Below are positions 10,013 through 18,929 of a stretch of DNA of 64,000 nucleotides, piece after piece. How positions within the stretch are numbered: the first letter of the stretch is position 1; each line of letters begins with the position of its first letter. The position numbers and the translations under genes were made by a program. The notes beneath the pieces were generated by a model. It was not told where the DNA came from and made no database searches. It saw only the letters and a list, made by a program, of their open reading frames with translations. The stretch is from Rhizobium sp. (GTDB taxonomy: Bacteria; Pseudomonadota; Alphaproteobacteria; Rhizobiales; Rhizobiaceae): assembly GCA_002796995.1 (NCBI GenBank), contig PEKW01000001.1, forward strand, positions 62,001 through 126,000, written 5' to 3'.

Positions 10013-10984
10013 TCAAGATTTCGATTTGTCGGTTTCGGCCTTGCGGGCCGGGGTCAGGGCCACGGTTCGCCGCGTGTCGGCGAGCCCGAGGACGAGAATG
10101 ATGAAGGCGGGCAGCACCATCGGCGTCGCGAGATAGGCGAGCACGAGGACCGGCAGGCGCCAGTCCTTGCCGCGCGTGCGCAGGTGCAGCGCGCCGAAGC
10201 CGGCGAGCAGGAAACCCGCGCCGAACGTGCCGCAGATCGTGGCTCCGATCAGGGCCGGAACGCCGCCGACGAAGCAGGCGACGATGCCGGCGAGGAAGAC
10301 GAAGGTCGCGTTGCGGTTCATGCGAAGCGACGAGGGCAGGTCCTCGCGCGGGCGAAGCGCCCGGCCGGACGCGCTGACGACGCGCATGGCGATGTAATAG
10401 GCGGCGAACAGCATCAACACCCACATGCCGCCCTGGACGATCGGCAGCAGCAGCACCATCATGCCTTTGATCTGTTCGATCGAGGCCGGGTCGGCGGCAA
10501 GCGTCGGGTCCCGGTCGGCGACCGATGCCATGAGCAGATCGACCATCTGGCCGGTGAGTTCCGGGCCGTAGCCGATCATCACGCCGAGGAAGATGACGGC
10601 CACCGACACCAGCGCGCAGAGATGCAGCAGGATGTCGGAGAGCGGATACCAGGCCATCAGGTCGTCCGGGCCGCCGATCTCGGAGGCGGGGCGGGCGAGG
10701 TTGGCGAGATGGCTGAGCCAGCCGGCCGGCAGCAGGGTGAAGACCGCCATGGCGACGGCGAACATCGGCGAAATGACGAGCGCGCCGATGACAGCCGCGG
10801 TGGCGACGGCGGCGATGGCCGCGACATTGCCCCAGCCGAGGCCGACGATCAGCACGGGCAGGGCGGAAGCGGCATAGAGGATGGACGAAAAGGACGGCTG
10901 CGCGTTCGCGCCCAGCACGAGCAGGGCGGCGGTAAGACCGGCGATCAGGCCGATCAGCAGCAGTTGTCCATTTACCTGTTTCAC
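10013..10984 (-). CDS. DUF2232 family membrane protein
   Basis: A 323-residue integral membrane protein with about seven or eight hydrophobic segments and a short charged tail. It belongs to the DUF2232 (YybS-like) group that sits between rpsR and rplI in many alphaproteobacteria. The function is unknown; its fixed place within a ribosomal-protein operon is the main clue. It starts at the ATG at 10984, about 200 bp after rpsR, and ends 24 bp before rplI. A small ECF-transporter-like membrane fold has been suggested for the family but cannot be confirmed from the sequence here. Confidence 0.85.
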   Translation of the reverse strand: MKQVNGQLLLIGLIAGLTAALLVLGANAQPSFSSILYAASALPVLIVGLGWGNVAAIAAVATAAVIGALVISPMFAVAMAVFTLLPAGWLSHLANLARPASEIGGPDDLMAWYPLSDILLHLCALVSVAVIFLGVMIGYGPELTGQMVDLLMASVADRDPTLAADPASIEQIKGMMVLLLPIVQGGMWVLMLFAAYYIAMRVVSASGRALRPREDLPSSLRMNRNATFVFLAGIVACFVGGVPALIGATICGTFGAGFLLAGFGALHLRTRGKDWRLPVLVLAYLATPMVLPAFIILVLGLADTRRTVALTPARKAETDKSKS

Positions 10985-11142
10985 GTTCGCTGTCCTGCTG
11001 GTTCAAGCAGTTAGGGGATAGATCGGATTCAGATCCTGAAGTCCGTCCCCAACATGGGATTTCACCTGAGGTCGTTCATGCTTCGGATGAAGTCGCCCGA
11101 CCTTGGGCATGGGTTCCGATCCGCGCCCAACGCGGAAGGGAT

Positions 11143-11173
11143 GAAGCCCGCCGGCGAAATGCCGGCAGGCTTC
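11143..11173 (-). terminator. Hairpin after rpsR, possible attenuator
   Basis: GAAGCC-C-GCCGGC pairs with GCCGGC-A-GGCTTC (one internal mismatch, 5-base loop), starting 9 bp after the rpsR stop. No T-run follows on the minus strand, so it is more likely a partial terminator or an mRNA-stabilising hairpin that lowers DUF2232 expression than a strong terminator. Confidence 0.45.
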
Positions 11174-11181
11174 GGATCAGA

Positions 11182-11430
11182 TTACGCTACGACGTAGGGC
11201 AGCAGGCCGAGGAAGCGGGCGCGCTTGATGGCCTGGGCCAGTTCGCGCTGCTTCTTCTGGGAAACTGCGGTGATACGCGAAGGAACGATCTTGCCGCGCT
11301 CGGAAATGTAGCGCTGCAGGAGACGAACGTCCTTGTAGTCGATCTTCGGTGCGTTCGCGCCCGAGAAGGGGCAGGTCTTGCGACGACGATGGAACGGACG
11401 GCGTGCCGGAGCAGAGGATGCATCAGCCAT
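11182..11430 (-). CDS. rpsR: 30S ribosomal protein S18
   Basis: An 82-residue S18 with the characteristic core from [12 protein letters not shown] through [19 protein letters not shown] and the [20 protein letters not shown] motif. S18 pairs with S6 on the platform of the small subunit, in keeping with the adjacent rpsF 24 bp upstream. The size and start are as in other rhizobia. Confidence 0.98.
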   Translation of the reverse strand: MADASSAPARRPFHRRRKTCPFSGANAPKIDYKDVRLLQRYISERGKIVPSRITAVSQKKQRELAQAIKRARFLGLLPYVVA

Positions 11431-11454
11431 TGTGTTTTCTCCTATTGCTCGAAA

Positions 11455-11910
11455 TTACGCGCGGTCTTCGCGCGGACGACGCTCGAAGCCACCTTCGCGC
11501 GGACCACGGTCCGGACGCGGGCCACGATCGCGATCGCCGAAGCTGCGCTCCGGACGGTCGCCGTCACGACGCGGACGGTCGTCACGGTCGCGCTTCTGCA
11601 TCATGGCAGACGGGCCTTCTTCGTGGGCTTCCACGGCGATGGTCATGTAACGAAGAATGTCTTCGTTGATGCGCATCTGGCGTTCCATTTCGTGGATCGC
11701 TGCACCCGGAGCTTCGATGTCCATCAGGGCGTAGTGAGCCTTGCGGTTCTTCTTGATGCGGTAGGTGAGGGACTTGAGGCCCCAGTTTTCTACGCGCCCG
11801 ACCTTGCCGCCATTCGCTTCGATAACACCCTTGTACTGTTCGACGAGGGCATCAACCTGCTGTGCGGACATATCCTGCCGGGCAAGGAATACATGTTCGT
11901 AAAGAGCCAT
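11455..11910 (-). CDS. rpsF: 30S ribosomal protein S6
   Basis: A 151-residue S6 whose first 100 residues (from [13 protein letters not shown]) form the S6 fold that binds S18. The last 45 residues are an Arg/Asp/Gly/Pro-rich tail with repeated DRD, DRGPR and RPRED-like units, likely disordered and RNA- or protein-interacting. The start is the ATG at 11910, which has an AAGG purine stretch upstream; an earlier in-frame start 11 codons upstream lacks similarity. First gene of the operon, with a promoter candidate at 12135-12162 and a leader of about 218 bases. Confidence 0.97.
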   Translation of the reverse strand: MALYEHVFLARQDMSAQQVDALVEQYKGVIEANGGKVGRVENWGLKSLTYRIKKNRKAHYALMDIEAPGAAIHEMERQMRINEDILRYMTIAVEAHEEGPSAMMQKRDRDDRPRRDGDRPERSFGDRDRGPRPDRGPREGGFERRPREDRA

Positions 11911-11979
11911 TGTAAGCTTTGCCTTTCTTGCGGTTGTCATCACCCGGATCCGGCGCTAAGCCTCAACGACTGCTCCTGT

Positions 11980-12084
11980 TTGGGAAACCCAAGGCAAGAA
12001 AAGCTGTTGTATCGAGACGGTCGAGAGCGGAGACACGGGAGGCCGGAACCTCTCTTGGTTCCTGCGGTATCCTCATCGGATACC
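11980..12084 (-). promoter_or_regulatory. Structured 5' leader of the rpsF operon
   Basis: Three short perfect hairpins lie in the transcribed leader: 12066-12084 (GGTATCC stems, 5-base loop), 12045-12062 (GGAACC stems, 6-base loop) and 11980-11992 (TTGGG stems, 3-base loop). The S6:S18 complex is known to autoregulate rpsF operons in several bacteria through leader structure, so a similar role is plausible here, but I cannot match the exact consensus. Confidence 0.4.
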
Positions 12085-12134
12085 GGCCCTCCGTTCAGCC
12101 ACCAGCCATGAGACCGGGTGTTGTGAACAGCGCG

Positions 12135-12162
12135 CTTATACGGATTTTCGCCGGGATAGCAA
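12135..12162 (-). promoter_or_regulatory. Promoter candidate of rpsF
   Basis: On the minus strand, TTGCTA (-35, 12157-12162) and TATAAG (-10, 12135-12140) are separated by 16 bp, a good sigma-70 spacing. Transcription would start near 12128, immediately after the clbS-like gene. Confidence 0.5.
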
Positions 12163-12183
12163 GGCCGGTGCGGGAAAAACCGC

Positions 12184-12696
12184 TCAGACCACCGCTTTCG
12201 CCTTCTTCCACTTGCGGATGCGCGCCCGCGCATTGGCATAGGGCGAGGCGGTGTTGAACTGGATCATGCGTCCGAGCGTCCACCGATCGTACCAGCCGTG
12301 GCCATAGAGGGCGTCGTCGTCGAGACGCTCGACGAGTGCGACCAGCCGCGCGTGGGTCGCTCTCAGTTTTCCGAGGCGGTCGGGAAAGTCCAGACCTTGC
12401 TGGTCACGGTAGAATTTCAGCGCCAGCGCGCCGAGCTCGTTCCATTTGTAGCCCGTCTCCGGAAAGTCGGGCTCCAGGCCCCGGTCGCGCAGGTCGACCC
12501 ATTTCAGCACCAGTTGTCCCCAGCCGTCGAGATAGGCGACGAGGTCGTTGACGCTCATGGTGGTTCCCCGGGCATGGCCTTCCATGCCCGGATGCTGCGC
12601 TTCCCCAGGAGCGATCGTCGAAAGCTCGGCTTCCAATTTGGCAAAGCCCTGCTTCATCGCGTCCAGAAGTTGGGCCTTGTTGGTCGGAACGGCCAT
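12184..12696 (-). CDS. ClbS/DfsB family four-helix bundle protein
   Basis: A 170-residue soluble helical protein of the ClbS/DfsB (formerly DUF1706) family. The N-terminal MAVPTNKAQLLDAMKQGFAKL and the central VNDLVAYLDGWGQLVLKW and TGYKWNELGALALKF are recognisable. ClbS of colibactin-producing E. coli is a cyclopropane hydrolase giving self-protection, while most homologues have no known role and no colibactin genes occur here. It lies 6 bp downstream of the aldo/keto reductase on the same strand, so the two are probably cotranscribed. Confidence 0.85.
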   Translation of the reverse strand: MAVPTNKAQLLDAMKQGFAKLEAELSTIAPGEAQHPGMEGHARGTTMSVNDLVAYLDGWGQLVLKWVDLRDRGLEPDFPETGYKWNELGALALKFYRDQQGLDFPDRLGKLRATHARLVALVERLDDDALYGHGWYDRWTLGRMIQFNTASPYANARARIRKWKKAKAVV

Positions 12697-12702
12697 AGTG
12701 CG

Positions 12703-13746
12703 TCAGATCGGCGCCGGATAGACCCGGTGCACCTTGCCGATCTCCTTCAGGATCTCGTCCGACAGCGTGATGTCGGCCGAGCCGATGTCGGTCTTCAACT
12801 GTTCCATCGTCGTCGCACCGATGATGACCGAAGCCATGAACGGCCGGGTCAGGCAGAAGGCGATCGCCAGCTGGGATGGGTCGATGCCGTGCTTCTTCGC
12901 CATGTCCACATAGGCGCGAACTGCGGGCTCCTGCAGCGGCTGCAGGCGGCCACCGAGATCGCCGTTGATCGCGCCGCGCGAGCCGGTGGGCTTGCGGCCG
13001 TCGAGATATTTGCCGCTGAGCAGTCCGGCGGCGAGCGGCGAATAGGCGAGAAGGCCGACGTCCTCGTGGTGGGAAAGCTCCGCCATGTCGAGATCGTAGT
13101 GGCGGTAGAGCAGATTGTATTCGTTCTGCACGGTCGCGACGCGCGGCAGTCCGCGCGCCTCGGCGAGCGCGATGAACTTCTGCGTGCCCCAGGTCGTCTC
13201 GTTGGAGAGGCCGATGGCGCGGATCTTGCCGGCCTTGACGCATTCGTCGAGCGCCACGAGCTTCTCGTTCATGTCGGCCAGCGTGCGCTCGCGATCCTGG
13301 CCATAAGGGTTGTAGCTCCAGGCCTGACGGAAGTGGAAATGCCCGCGGTTCGGCCAGTGGATCTGGTAGAGGTCGATATAGTCCGTCTGCAGGCGCTTCA
13401 GGCTGGCGTCCACCGCTTCGCGGATCGACGCGCCGGTGATCGGCTTGCCTTCGCGAATATAGGGCCGGCCGGCGCCGGCGACCTTGGTGGCGAGCACCAC
13501 GTCCTTGCGCTTGCCGCTCTTGGCTAACCACTTGCCGATGATCGTCTCGGTGAGCGCATAGGTCTCGGGCGACAGCGGCGTGGTCGGGTAGAGTTCGGCG
13601 GTGTCGAAGAAATTGACGCCGTGCTCGACGGCATAATCCATCTGCTCGAAGGCTTCGGCCTCGGTGTTCTGCGAACCCCAGGTCATGGTGCCAAGGCAGA
13701 TTTCGGAGACGGATATGCCGGTGCGGCCGAGTATGTTGTGCTTCAT
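12703..13746 (-). CDS. Aldo/keto reductase, Tas-like
   Basis: A 347-residue NADP-dependent aldo/keto reductase with a TIM-barrel fold. The catalytic Asp and Tyr lie in FFDTAELYPTTPLSPETYA near residue 50, with Lys and His further on (TKVAG and YQIHWPN). The insertion after DTAELYP and the overall length match the Tas/YajO branch. The ATG at 13746 starts the family-like MKHNILGRTGISVSEICLG; a longer open frame upstream is not conserved. It is divergent from fabD. The substrate is not predictable. Confidence 0.92.
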   Translation of the reverse strand: MKHNILGRTGISVSEICLGTMTWGSQNTEAEAFEQMDYAVEHGVNFFDTAELYPTTPLSPETYALTETIIGKWLAKSGKRKDVVLATKVAGAGRPYIREGKPITGASIREAVDASLKRLQTDYIDLYQIHWPNRGHFHFRQAWSYNPYGQDRERTLADMNEKLVALDECVKAGKIRAIGLSNETTWGTQKFIALAEARGLPRVATVQNEYNLLYRHYDLDMAELSHHEDVGLLAYSPLAAGLLSGKYLDGRKPTGSRGAINGDLGGRLQPLQEPAVRAYVDMAKKHGIDPSQLAIAFCLTRPFMASVIIGATTMEQLKTDIGSADITLSDEILKEIGKVHRVYPAPI

Positions 13747-13957
13747 AAAAAAGGGATCCGTAATGGGGCTTCTGAGAGCGGGGAGGTTCTGCGGGAATTT
13801 AAGGGCGCTTCGACCATTCGCAAGTGCAAAATGTGCGTAATTCGTTCCGTGGGCAAAATGCAGGCTCAGGGACCTTGGTCTTGACTCACCTGAAAAACAC
13901 GTCAATGGGAAAGGAAAAAAGCCAGGGAAGAACATCGTCCCGAGAAGGAATATCGCC

Positions 13958-14902
13958 ATGAGCATTGCATTCACATTCCCCGGCCAGGGCAGTCAGGCCG
14001 TCGGCATGGGCAAGGAGCTTGCCGAAACCTATGCTGAAGCGAAGGCGGTCTTTGCGGAAGTCGACGAGGCGCTCGGCGAAAAGCTCTCGACCACCATGTT
14101 TGACGGTCCGGAAGAGACCTTGACCCTGACGGCCAATGCCCAGCCGGCCTTGATGGCCGTGTCGATGGCGGTCATCCGCGTCATGCAGGCCCGCGGCCTC
14201 GACCTCAAGTCGAAGGTATCCTTCGTCGCCGGCCATTCGCTCGGCGAGTATTCCGCACTCTGTGCCGCAGGCACCTTCTCGCTCGCCGACACCGCGCGGC
14301 TCCTGCGCATCCGCGGCAACGCCATGCAGGCGGCCGTTCCGGTAGGCGAGGGCGCCATGGCGGCGATCATCGGCCTCGAGCACGGCGATGTGCAGGCAGT
14401 CTGCCAGGACGCTTCGTCGGCCGGCCCCTGCCAGATCGCCAACGACAATGGCGGCGGCCAGCTGGTCATCTCCGGCGCCAAGGCGGCGGTCGAGAAGGCG
14501 GCGGCCCTTGCCACGGAAAAGGGCGCCAAGCGCGCCATCATGCTGCCGGTCTCGGCACCCTTCCATTCGGCCCTGATGGCCCCGGCCGCAGACGCCATGC
14601 GCGAGGCGCTGGCCAAGGTCGAGAAGCACAATCCGGTCGTGCCGCTGATCGCCAATGTGCGCGCCGCGCCCGTCACCGACGCCGGCGAGATCGCTGGCCT
14701 GCTGGTCGAGCAGGTGACCGGCCAGGTGCGCTGGCGCGAGACCGTCGAATGGTTCGGCGCCAACGGCGTCACCAAGCTTTTTGAAATCGGCTCCGGCAAG
14801 GTGCTGACCGGGCTTGCCCGCCGCATCGACAAGAATGTCAGCGGCATTGCCGTCAATTCTGCGGCCGACATCGACGCGGCACTTGCCGCGCTTCTCGGCT
14901 GA
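13958..14902 (+). CDS. fabD: Malonyl-CoA:ACP transacylase
   Basis: FabD loads malonate from CoA onto acyl carrier protein for fatty-acid synthesis. The 314-residue protein has GQGSQ at 9-13, the nucleophile Ser94 in GHSLGE, and the catalytic histidine in SAPFHSALM near residue 203. The ATG at 13958 follows a GAGAAGGAATATCGCC ribosome site. It begins the fabD-fabG-acpP-fabF cluster; fabG follows after 34 bp. Confidence 0.97.
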   Translation: MSIAFTFPGQGSQAVGMGKELAETYAEAKAVFAEVDEALGEKLSTTMFDGPEETLTLTANAQPALMAVSMAVIRVMQARGLDLKSKVSFVAGHSLGEYSALCAAGTFSLADTARLLRIRGNAMQAAVPVGEGAMAAIIGLEHGDVQAVCQDASSAGPCQIANDNGGGQLVISGAKAAVEKAAALATEKGAKRAIMLPVSAPFHSALMAPAADAMREALAKVEKHNPVVPLIANVRAAPVTDAGEIAGLLVEQVTGQVRWRETVEWFGANGVTKLFEIGSGKVLTGLARRIDKNVSGIAVNSAADIDAALAALLG

Positions 14903-14936
14903 TTGTCTGGATGATCTGGAACAAGGAACTTAGAAC

Positions 14937-15674
14937 ATGTTTGACCTGACCGGCCGCAAGGCCCTCGTCACCGGCGCGACCGGTGGCATCGGCGAGGAGA
15001 TCGCCAGGCAGTTGCACGCCCAGGGCGCCATCGTCGGCCTCCACGGCACCCGCGTCGAAAAGCTCGAGGCATTGGCCGCCGAACTCGGCGACCGGGTCAA
15101 TATCTTCCCGGCCAACCTGTCCGACCGCGACGAGGTCAAGGCGCTCGGCGAGAAGGCCGAGGCCGACCTCGAAGGCGTCGACATCCTGGTCAACAATGCC
15201 GGCATCACCAAGGACGGCCTGTTCGTCCGCATGCAGGACGCCGACTGGGACAGCGTGCTCGAAGTCAATCTGACCGCCGTCTTCCGCCTGACGCGCGAAC
15301 TCACCCATCCGATGATGCGCCGCCGCTTCGGCCGCATCATCAACATCACCTCGGTCGTCGGCGTTACCGGCAATCCGGGCCAGGCGAACTATTGCGCCTC
15401 GAAGGCCGGCATGATCGGCCTCTCCAAGTCGCTCGCCCAGGAAATCGCCACCCGCAACGTGACGGTGAACTGCGTTGCGCCGGGCTTCATCGAAAGCGCC
15501 ATGACCGGCAAGCTCAACGACAAGCAGAAAGATGCCATCATGGGCGCCATCCCCATGCGCCGCATGGGCACCGGTGCCGAAGTCGCCTCCGCCGTCGTCT
15601 ATCTCGCCTCCAACGAGGCGGGCTACATGACCGGGCAGACCCTGCATGTCAACGGCGGCATGGCGATGATCTGA
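14937..15674 (+). CDS. fabG: 3-oxoacyl-ACP reductase
   Basis: An NADPH-dependent SDR that reduces beta-ketoacyl-ACP. The 245-residue protein has TGATGGIG at 12-19, NNAG near 86-89, and the catalytic triad Ser139, Tyr152 and Lys156 (NYCASKAGM). The length and C-terminal LHVNGGMAMI are typical of true FabG rather than other SDRs. It lies between fabD and acpP. Confidence 0.97.
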   Translation: MFDLTGRKALVTGATGGIGEEIARQLHAQGAIVGLHGTRVEKLEALAAELGDRVNIFPANLSDRDEVKALGEKAEADLEGVDILVNNAGITKDGLFVRMQDADWDSVLEVNLTAVFRLTRELTHPMMRRRFGRIINITSVVGVTGNPGQANYCASKAGMIGLSKSLAQEIATRNVTVNCVAPGFIESAMTGKLNDKQKDAIMGAIPMRRMGTGAEVASAVVYLASNEAGYMTGQTLHVNGGMAMI

Positions 15675-15779
15675 TGGATCCTCGCCCGCGGCGCCACGGC
15701 TTCTCAATTGCATGTTGAGCAACCGCTGCGGGCGAATTTCTGGCTTTGCGGCGCGGCTAAACCGTGTTAAGCGGGCCAT

Positions 15780-15793
15780 GACTGTGAACAGTC
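15780..15793. repeat. Short palindrome in the fabG-acpP spacer
   Basis: GACTGT and ACAGTC flank a 2-base GA centre. The fabG-acpP spacer is 280 bp long and has no coding frame of its own, so acpP very likely has its own promoter here; I could not identify a convincing -35/-10 pair. The palindrome may be an operator or a leader hairpin. Confidence 0.35.
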
Positions 15794-15954
15794 GTCCTGT
15801 CATTTAAGACGATTGCTATGCGTTTGATTGCATGGTTGGTTCGTTGAGACAGGGCTGAACGGGTTTGCCGGGGGAACGAAACGTTCTCCGGTTTGATACA
15901 GGGTAGGGAAGTCGTCACGACGGCCCTGAGATTAAGAAGGTCGAGGAAACCGAC

Positions 15955-16191
15955 ATGAGCGATATCGCAGAACGCGTTAAGAAAATTGTTGTTGATCATC
16001 TCGGCGTTGACGCTGAAAAGGTTGTTGAAGGCGCCAGCTTCATCGACGATCTGGGTGCGGATTCGCTCGACACGGTCGAACTGGTCATGGCCTTCGAAGA
16101 AGAATTCGGCGTCGAGATCCCGGACGATGCCGCTGACTCGATCCTGACGGTCGGCGATGCCGTGAAGTTCATCGAGAAGGCTCAGCCCTGA
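15955..16191 (+). CDS. acpP: Acyl carrier protein
   Basis: A 78-residue acidic ACP of four helices. Ser37 in the DSLDTVEL motif carries the phosphopantetheine arm on which fatty acids are built. A strong GAGGAAACC ribosome site precedes the ATG. It uses an unusually uniform set of GTT/GAA codons at its start, in keeping with high expression. It is followed by a terminator before fabF. Confidence 0.99.
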   Translation: MSDIAERVKKIVVDHLGVDAEKVVEGASFIDDLGADSLDTVELVMAFEEEFGVEIPDDAADSILTVGDAVKFIEKAQP

Positions 16192-16213
16192 TCGATTGCA
16201 GGAATAGCGGGAC

Positions 16214-16260
16214 GGCGGCTTTGGCCGCCCTTCCCGCCGAGGCCCGCGACATGCGGGCCT
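16214..16260 (+). terminator. Double hairpin terminator after acpP
   Basis: A first stem GGCGGC/GCCGCC (16214-16229) is followed by an 8-bp stem AGGCCCGC/GCGGGCCT (16240-16260) and then TACTGTTTTCT. This probably ends most acpP transcripts, letting acpP be made in excess over fabF. Confidence 0.7.
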
Positions 16261-16309
16261 TACTGTTTTCTAATGACATCGACTGCAAGAGTGGGGTGGA
16301 CTACGGGCG

Positions 16310-17569
16310 ATGAGACGTGTCGTTATCACCGGTACCGGCATGGTATCTCCGCTAGGGTGTGGAACTGAACTGACCTGGTCGAAACTTCTCGCCGGTGAAA
16401 GTGGTGCCCGCCTCGTGACCGAATTCGAGGTCGATGACCTTCCCGCCAAGGTTGCCTGTCGCATCCCGACCGGCGATGCCGAGGGCGCCTTCAGTCCCGA
16501 CGACTGGATGGAGCTCAAGGAGCAGCGCAAGGTCGATCCCTTCATCATCTACGCGATCGCCGCCGCCGACATGGCGCTGAACGATGCCGGCTGGCATCCG
16601 AAGACCGACGACGACCAGTGCGCCAGCGGCGTGTTGATCGGTTCGGGCATCGGCGGCATCGAAGGCATCGTCGAGGCCGGCTATATCCTGCGCGACAAGG
16701 GCCCTCGGCGCCTGTCGCCCTTCTTCATTCCCGGCCGCTTGATCAACCTCGCCTCCGGCCAGGTATCGATCCGCCACAAGCTGCGCGGTCCCAATCATTC
16801 GGTCGTCACGGCCTGCTCCACCGGCGCCCATGCCATCGGCGACGCGGCGCGACTGATCGCGTTCGGCGATGCCGACGTGATGGTGGCCGGCGGCACGGAA
16901 TCGCCGATCAGCCGCATTTCTCTCGCCGGCTTTGCTGCCTGCAAGGCGCTGTCGACGGCACGCAACGATGATCCCAAGGCCGCCTCGCGCCCCTATGACA
17001 AGGATCGCGACGGTTTCGTCATGGGCGAAGGTGCCGGCATTGTCGTGCTCGAGGAGCTCGAACACGCCAAGGCGCGCGGTGCAAAGATCTATGCCGAGGT
17101 GGTCGGTTACGGCCTGTCCGGCGACGCCTTCCACATTACCGCTCCCTCCGAGGACGGCGACGGCGCGTTCCGCTGCATGACCATGGCGCTGAAGCGCGCC
17201 GGCCTGACGCCTGCGGACATCGACTATATCAATGCCCATGGCACTTCGACCATGGCCGACACGATCGAGCTCGGTGCCGTCGAGCGCCTGGTCGGCGAGT
17301 CGGCCTCGAAGATCTCGATGTCGTCGACAAAGTCGGCCATCGGCCATCTGCTGGGTGCCGCCGGTGCCGTGGAAGCGATCTTCTCGGCCCTTGCCATTCG
17401 CGACAATGTCGCCCCCCCGACGCTGAACCTCGACAATCCCGCTGTCGAGACGGCGATCGATCTCGTGCCCCACAAGGCGCGCAAGCGCGAAATCAACGTC
17501 GCGCTGTCCAACTCCTTCGGATTTGGCGGTACGAACGCCTCCCTGGTGCTTCGGCGCTACGAGGGCTGA
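16310..17569 (+). CDS. fabF: 3-oxoacyl-ACP synthase II
   Basis: FabF elongates acyl-ACP with malonyl-ACP. The 419-residue protein has the catalytic Cys169 in VVTACSTGAHAIG, the first histidine in NAHGTST near 309, and the second in KSAIGHLLGAAGAVE near 345. The length fits KAS II rather than FabB. The ATG at 16310 lies 118 bp after acpP, beyond the terminator. Confidence 0.97.
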   Translation: MRRVVITGTGMVSPLGCGTELTWSKLLAGESGARLVTEFEVDDLPAKVACRIPTGDAEGAFSPDDWMELKEQRKVDPFIIYAIAAADMALNDAGWHPKTDDDQCASGVLIGSGIGGIEGIVEAGYILRDKGPRRLSPFFIPGRLINLASGQVSIRHKLRGPNHSVVTACSTGAHAIGDAARLIAFGDADVMVAGGTESPISRISLAGFAACKALSTARNDDPKAASRPYDKDRDGFVMGEGAGIVVLEELEHAKARGAKIYAEVVGYGLSGDAFHITAPSEDGDGAFRCMTMALKRAGLTPADIDYINAHGTSTMADTIELGAVERLVGESASKISMSSTKSAIGHLLGAAGAVEAIFSALAIRDNVAPPTLNLDNPAVETAIDLVPHKARKREINVALSNSFGFGGTNASLVLRRYEG

Positions 17570-17685
17570 GCGCCGCGCGAGCACGGCGAAGTTTGTGGAT
17601 GCCGGGGCGCGAGCCCCGCTTCCACCTGCTTTTTGCCGTATTGCTTGGCCAGACAGCAGCGATACCGAACTGAAGAGGATTGCCG

Positions 17686-18906
17686 GTGACCGACAATAGC
17701 CAGAACAGCGGGGTTTCCTTTGGCCGCGGAGCGGAAACGTCTGCGAAGGGGCCGATCATTCCAAAATCTCCGACCGAGGCACTGCGGCCCGAGCGCGTTC
17801 CCGCGCCGCCGCGCCGGTCGCGCAAGGCGCGCAGCCAGCTGGTGATCTTCCTCAACTTCCTGATGACGATGACGGTGGTGGTCTGCGTGATCGCGGTTGC
17901 CGTCTTCTTCTATGCGATGCAGACCTACCAGAATCCCGGGCCGCTCGCGACCAACACCAATTTCGTCGTGCGCACCGGCGCGGGCCTCGCCGAGATCGCC
18001 GGTAGCCTTGAGCGCAACGGCATCATCGCCGACGCCCGCATCTTCCGCCACGTCACCTCGACCTATCTGCGGGAGGGCGAAAGCCTCAAGGCCGGCGAAT
18101 ACGAGATCAAGGCCGGGGCCTCGATGAAGGAGATCATGGAACTGCTGAAGTCCGGCAAGTCCATCCTCTATTCCGTCTCGATGCCGGAGGGTCTCACCGT
18201 CAAGCAGATGTTCAAGCGGCTGGCGGACGATCCGGTGCTGGAAGGCGAGCTGCCGGCCGAACTCCCGGTCGAGGGTTCGCTCCGTCCCGATACCTACAAA
18301 TATTCGCGCGGCACCAAGCGCACCGAGATCGTCAGCCAGATGGCTGCGGCGCAGGCCAAGCTGGTCGACCAGATCTGGGAAAAGCGCGATCCGGACCTGC
18401 CCTTGAAGACGAAGGAGGAGTTCGTCACGCTCGCGTCCATCGTCGAGAAGGAAACGGGCAAGGACGACGAGCGCGCCCATGTCGCCTCCGTCTTCATCAA
18501 CCGCATGGCCAAGGGCATGCGGCTGCAGTCCGACCCGACGATCGTCTACGGCCTGTTCGGCGGAGACGGCAAGCCGACCGACCGGCCGATCTACCAGTCG
18601 GACCTCAAGAAAGAGACGCCGTACAACACCTATGTCATCAAGGGCCTGCCGCCCGGGCCGATCGCCAATCCGGGCCGCGCGGCGCTCGAAGCCGTCGCCC
18701 ATCCGTGGAAGACCAAGGACCTCTACTTCGTCGCCGACGGCACTGGAGGCCACGTCTTCGCCGCCACGCTCGAGGAACACAACGCCAATGTGAAGAGCTG
18801 GCGCAAGCTCGAGGCGGAACGGGGCGAGGATCCGGGCGCTGCGGTCGACGCGACGCCGGAAAGCGATCCGGACGCGGCTGCCGTCAAGAAAAAGAAGACC
18901 AACTGA
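17686..18906 (+). CDS. mltG: Endolytic murein transglycosylase MltG
   Basis: MltG cleaves nascent glycan strands and helps set their length. The 406-residue protein has a cytoplasmic Pro/Arg-rich leader, one membrane segment at about 50-75, a LysM-like subdomain, and the YceG domain with the catalytic glutamate in ASIVEKETG and the conserved QSDPTIVYGL. The GTG at 17686 is chosen because an AAGAGGA site lies 7 bp before it; the TTG at 17680 would be too close to that site. The C-terminus is Asp/Lys rich. It is followed closely by yicC. Confidence 0.95.
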   Translation: MTDNSQNSGVSFGRGAETSAKGPIIPKSPTEALRPERVPAPPRRSRKARSQLVIFLNFLMTMTVVVCVIAVAVFFYAMQTYQNPGPLATNTNFVVRTGAGLAEIAGSLERNGIIADARIFRHVTSTYLREGESLKAGEYEIKAGASMKEIMELLKSGKSILYSVSMPEGLTVKQMFKRLADDPVLEGELPAELPVEGSLRPDTYKYSRGTKRTEIVSQMAAAQAKLVDQIWEKRDPDLPLKTKEEFVTLASIVEKETGKDDERAHVASVFINRMAKGMRLQSDPTIVYGLFGGDGKPTDRPIYQSDLKKETPYNTYVIKGLPPGPIANPGRAALEAVAHPWKTKDLYFVADGTGGHVFAATLEEHNANVKSWRKLEAERGEDPGAAVDATPESDPDAAAVKKKKTN

Positions 18907-18929
18907 TCTCCAGGGCGAGGGTAGGGGCG

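Noticed and set aside
12184..12696. Colibactin or similar genotoxin cluster signalled by a ClbS homologue
   Set aside because: No polyketide or peptide synthetase genes occur in the window; the protein is more likely one of the many stand-alone family members.
15757..15999. An 80-codon minus-strand frame in the fabG-acpP spacer
   Set aside because: It overlaps the acpP start antisense, has no ribosome site, and no family similarity.
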